DNA of 17,229 bases from Verrucomicrobiaceae bacterium UBA2429. Its GTDB lineage: Bacteria; Verrucomicrobiota; Verrucomicrobiia; Verrucomicrobiales; Verrucomicrobiaceae. The stretch's first letter is position 1. Each line of letters starts with the position of its first letter. Where the stretch lies: assembly GCA_002343505.1 (NCBI GenBank), contig DDQZ01000036.1, positions 1 through 17,229 of the forward strand, read 5' to 3'. The notes beneath the pieces are model-generated. The model worked only from the letters and a program-made list of their open reading frames with translations. It did not search any database and had not been told where the DNA came from. Shown here in pieces: positions 14,661 through 17,229 of this stretch. Made by a program: the position numbers and the translations under genes.

Positions 14661-15302
14661 ATGAAACACTTTATGCCCTTGCTTCTTCTCGCTCTTGGCG
14701 CGCATGCCGGAGAATCCGTTTCCTTGTTTGACGGCAAAACCTTCGCGGGTTGGACCGGGGTGGATGGCAAGGCGCCCGGCCCCGGCTGGAGCATCGCGGA
14801 CGGCGAGCTGCGGCTCGACGGCGCGGGCGGGAACCTCGTCACGGAAAAGGAATACTCCAACTTCGACCTCGAATGGGAGTGGAAGCTGGCCGAGGGGGGC
14901 AACAATGGCGTCAAGTACTGGGTCACCAAAGTCGGCGGCAAGGAGTGGCTCGGCATCGAATACCAGATGCTCGACGACAACAAGCATCCCGACGCCAAGA
15001 ACGGCGCCAAACGTCTCACCGCCTCCTTTTATGACATCCAGCCGCCCAGCGTGCCGACCACGGTGAGCCCGCCCGGCGAGTGGAACCACAGCCGCATCGT
15101 GGCAAAGGACGGCAGGCTGGAGCACTGGCTCAACGGCGTGAAAGTCGGCGAGGCGGACATCACCTCCGAAGACTGGAAGCAGAAGCTCGGCGAGAGCAAA
15201 TTCAAGACCAAGGAGGGCTTCGCGCCGGGGAAGGGGAGGATCATGCTCACCGACCACAAGGACAAGACCTGGTTCCGCAACATCCGCATCAAGGAGCTTT
15301 GA
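14661..15302 (+). CDS. Secreted DUF1080 protein (3-keto-disaccharide hydrolase type)
   Basis: A 213-residue exported protein: signal peptide 1-16 (cleavage after AHA), then one DUF1080 domain with a concanavalin-like jelly-roll fold. Family features are SLFDGKTFAGWTG (21-33), a GWSIADGELRLDG block, NFDLEWEWKLAEGGNNGVKYWV (68-88), GIEYQMLDD (98-106), EWNHSRIVAKDGRLEHWLNG and WFRNIRIKEL at the very end. DUF1080 proteins are abundant in Verrucomicrobia and Planctomycetes and are associated with polysaccharide or 3-keto-glycoside breakdown; the actual substrate is not evident. The start at 14661 gives the signal peptide directly; the frame is open upstream to 14565 without support. It stands alone, with the accessory region to its left and a repeat to its right. 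Confidence 0.9.
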   Translation: MKHFMPLLLLALGAHAGESVSLFDGKTFAGWTGVDGKAPGPGWSIADGELRLDGAGGNLVTEKEYSNFDLEWEWKLAEGGNNGVKYWVTKVGGKEWLGIEYQMLDDNKHPDAKNGAKRLTASFYDIQPPSVPTTVSPPGEWNHSRIVAKDGRLEHWLNGVKVGEADITSEDWKQKLGESKFKTKEGFAPGKGRIMLTDHKDKTWFRNIRIKEL

Positions 15303-15395
15303 AAAATCGAGAATCGAAAATTGAAAATCGAAATACGAGCTTCGATCACCGGCTTCGAATTTCGAATTTCGAGCTTCGAATTTCAGACTTCAAAC
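15303..15395. repeat. AT-rich symmetric intergenic repeat (GAAAATCGA / TTCGAATTTC units)
   Basis: Starting at the stop codon of the DUF1080 gene, purine-rich units (ATCGAGAATCGAAAATTGA type) run for about 37 bp and are followed by their approximate complement (TTCGAATTTCGAATTTCGAG type) for about 45 bp. The whole can fold as a long imperfect hairpin, and its translation gives the ISNFELRIS-like strings often seen as artefact proteins in these phyla. It may terminate transcription of the upstream gene. Base composition differs sharply from the GC-rich neighbours. Confidence 0.7.
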
Positions 15396-15459
15396 TTCCC
15401 CCTTGCCTCCCCCAGTCTTCTCGAAGAACTCTCGCTCCACTCCCACCCCTGATCCCGTC

Positions 15460-16473
15460 TTGAAATCCCAGTCCATCCTTGTCACCGGAGGCACCGGTTC
15501 CTTTGGCCACAAATGCGTCGCCCGCCTGCTCGCCGATCCCGATGTCAAGCGCGTGGTCATCTACTCGCGCGACGAGTTGAAGCAGTTTGAAATGGCCCAG
15601 CGCTTCACCGACAGGCGCGTGCGCTTTTTCATCGGCGACGTGCGCGACCGCGAGCGCCTCACGCACGCCATGTCGGGCATAGACACCGTCATCCACGCCG
15701 CCGCGCTCAAGCAGGTGCCCACCGCCGAGTACAACCCCTTCGAGTGCATCAAGACCAACGTCCTCGGCGCCGAAAACGTCGTCCAGGCCTGCCTCGACGC
15801 CGGCGTCACCAACGTCGTCGCCCTTTCCACCGACAAGGCCGCCGCCCCCATCAACCTCTACGGCGCCACCAAGCTCTGCTCGGACAAGCTCTTCATCGCC
15901 GCCAACAACGTCCGCGGCTGGAACAAAATCCGCTTCAGCGTCGTCCGCTACGGCAATGTCATGGGCTCCCGAGGCTCGGTCATCCCCTTCTTTCTGGAGA
16001 AGCGCAAGACCGGCGTGCTGCCCATCACGGACATGCAGATGACGCGCTTCAACATCACCCTCGAAGAGGGCGTGGACCTCGTCATGCACGCGCTGGAGCA
16101 CGCGCTCGGCGGGGAGATTTTCGTCCCCCGCATCCCCTCCTACCGCATCGGTGACGTGGCCGAGGCCATCGGCCCGCAGTGCCAGCATCCCGTCGTCGGC
16201 ATCCGTCCCGGCGAGAAGATCCACGAGGAGATGATCACCGAGACCGACGCCCTCCAGACCATCGAGACCGGCCGCCATTACATCATCGTCCCCATGCTCT
16301 ACGGCCACACCGCCGCCAGCCTCATGGAGCGCTACTGCGCCGCCCATCAGGGCGCGCCCGTGGCCGCCGGCTTCTCCTACAATTCCGGCAAAAACACCGA
16401 ATGGCTCACCGTCGCCCAGATCCGCGAGCTCATCCGCCAGCATTGTGACCCGAGCTTCACCGTGGACGCATGA
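15460..16473 (+). CDS. pseB: UDP-N-acetylglucosamine 4,6-dehydratase (inverting), PseB
   Basis: A 337-residue extended short-chain dehydrogenase making UDP-2-acetamido-2,6-dideoxy-beta-L-arabino-hexos-4-ulose from UDP-GlcNAc, the first step to pseudaminic acid. It starts with the nucleotide-binding VTGGTGSFG (8-16); the catalytic set is Asp125-Lys126 in STDKAAAPINLYGATK together with Tyr134 and Lys138, as in PseB/FlaA1. MQMTRFNITLEEGVDL, RPGEKIHEEMIT and the late FSYNSGKNTEWLT are also family blocks. Length matches the family. No ATG precedes the fold, so the TTG at 15460 is taken as start; a TTG at 15403 would add 19 residues of repeat-derived sequence. Its stop overlaps the pseC start (ATGA). 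The product goes to flagellin or surface-glycan modification; which one is outside the window. Confidence 0.93.
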   Translation: MKSQSILVTGGTGSFGHKCVARLLADPDVKRVVIYSRDELKQFEMAQRFTDRRVRFFIGDVRDRERLTHAMSGIDTVIHAAALKQVPTAEYNPFECIKTNVLGAENVVQACLDAGVTNVVALSTDKAAAPINLYGATKLCSDKLFIAANNVRGWNKIRFSVVRYGNVMGSRGSVIPFFLEKRKTGVLPITDMQMTRFNITLEEGVDLVMHALEHALGGEIFVPRIPSYRIGDVAEAIGPQCQHPVVGIRPGEKIHEEMITETDALQTIETGRHYIIVPMLYGHTAASLMERYCAAHQGAPVAAGFSYNSGKNTEWLTVAQIRELIRQHCDPSFTVDA

Positions 16474-17229
16474 GCGCCCCCTTCCTGCCCTACGGACGCC
16501 AGAGCCTCGACGAGGCCGACATCGCCGCCGTCGTCGAGGTCTTGAAGTCCGACTACCTCACCCAGGGGCCCGCCATCCCCCGCTTTGAAAACGCCGTCGC
16601 CCACTGGTGCGGCGCCCGCCACGGCATCGCCATGGCCAACGGCACCGCCACCCTCCACTGCGCCGCCAAAGCCCTCGGCCTCGGCCATGGCGACCGGCTT
16701 TGGACCACACCCGTCACCTTCGTCGCCTCCGCCAATGCCGGGCGCTACTGCGGCGCCAAGATAGACTTCGTGGACGTGGACCCCGGCACCATCCTCATGT
16801 GCCCGGACCGCCTGGAGGCAAAGCTCGTCGAAGCCGAAAAACACGGCACCCTGCCCAAAATCGTCGTCCCCGTCCACTTCGCCGGGCAGTCCTGCGACAT
16901 GCCGCGCATCCACGCCCTCTCGGTAAAATACGGCTTCCAAATCCTCGAAGACGCCGCCCACGCCCTCGGCGGCGAATACGAAGGCCAGCGCATCGGCAAC
17001 TGCCGCTGGTCCCACGCCGCCTCCCACAGCTTCCACCCCGTCAAAATCATCACCAGCGGCGAGGGCGGCATGATCACCACCAACGACGACGAGCTCGCCT
17101 GGCGCATCGGTTTGCTGCGCACCCACGGCATCACCCGCGAGCCCGGCCGCATGGCCGGCGAATCCCACGGCCCCTGGTATTACCAGCAGCTCGAGCTCGG
17201 CTTCAACTACCGCATGACCGACCTGCAGG
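16470..17229 (+). CDS. pseC: UDP-4-amino-4,6-dideoxy-N-acetyl-beta-L-altrosamine transaminase, PseC (partial, 3' end missing)
   Basis: The first 253 residues of a PLP-dependent aminotransferase of the DegT/DnrJ/EryC1 family, cut by the window end. Visible blocks: PYGRQSLDEADIAAV at the N-terminus, LTQGPAIPRFENAVA, the cofactor region NGTATLHCAAKALG, TPVTFVASANAGRYCGA, PVHFAGQSCDM, EDAAHALGGEY (PLP-ring Asp), and SFHPVKIITSGEGG with the PLP-binding Lys192. The FHPVK-ITxGEGG wording and the PseB partner point to PseC rather than another sugar aminotransferase. It aminates the 4-keto sugar made by PseB using glutamate. The ATG overlaps the pseB TGA, so the two are translationally coupled. Confidence 0.93.
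   Translation, partial: MSAPFLPYGRQSLDEADIAAVVEVLKSDYLTQGPAIPRFENAVAHWCGARHGIAMANGTATLHCAAKALGLGHGDRLWTTPVTFVASANAGRYCGAKIDFVDVDPGTILMCPDRLEAKLVEAEKHGTLPKIVVPVHFAGQSCDMPRIHALSVKYGFQILEDAAHALGGEYEGQRIGNCRWSHAASHSFHPVKIITSGEGGMITTNDDELAWRIGLLRTHGITREPGRMAGESHGPWYYQQLELGFNYRMTDLQ

Noticed and set aside
15346..16443. 365-codon minus-strand frame opposite pseB
   Set aside because: Low-complexity antisense translation; pseB on the plus strand has all catalytic motifs.
1..17229. tRNA, rRNA or riboswitch
   Set aside because: No cloverleaf-like sequence, rRNA segment or known riboswitch core was noticed by eye on either strand; a covariance-model scan was not possible.

Overview
High-GC chromosomal DNA that looks verrucomicrobial (Verrucomicrobiaceae-like). 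Support for this comes from a DUF1080 (3-keto-disaccharide hydrolase type) protein, a secreted PQQ-type beta-propeller of the planctomycete/verrucomicrobial kind, weak or absent Shine-Dalgarno sequences, and a near-perfect match to the LexA operator described for Verrucomicrobium (TGTTC-N4-GAACA) in front of a Y-family polymerase gene. The assignment is an inference from content; there is no rRNA or other marker gene in the window.

Left part (1-9501), ordinary chromosome: a secreted S10 serine carboxypeptidase (-), an SOS-controlled Y-family DNA polymerase (+), a secreted beta-propeller protein (-), a PA0069-type radical SAM protein (+), a secreted beta-lactamase-fold serine hydrolase (+), a Tat-exported Mn-type superoxide dismutase in an operon with a two-helix membrane protein (-), and gnd, the 6-phosphogluconate dehydrogenase gene (+), ending in a strong terminator. 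Polymerase and radical SAM protein both carry a QxELF sequence resembling the beta-clamp binding motif.

Middle (9580-14660), accessory region: a nucleotidyltransferase/small-protein pair resembling a toxin-antitoxin module, then a second copy of the last 75 codons of gnd with its own copy of the terminator, then a translationally coupled pair of an N6-adenine DNA methylase and a PIN-domain nuclease, then a tandem array with an exact 42-bp period whose cores are GGAAAACTCTTTTCC palindromes, then a fragment of an IS3-like transposase start. The gnd duplication is 97% identical and nearly all its differences are synonymous, which suggests recombination between two functional gnd alleles or an element that targets the gnd 3' end.

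Right part (14660-17229): a secreted DUF1080 protein, an AT-rich symmetric repeat, and the start of a glycan operon, pseB and pseC (the latter cut by the window end), the first two steps of pseudaminic-acid-type sugar nucleotide synthesis.

The most unusual items are the 42-bp palindrome array, the methylase-PIN pair, and the duplicated gnd tail around the nucleotidyltransferase cassette.
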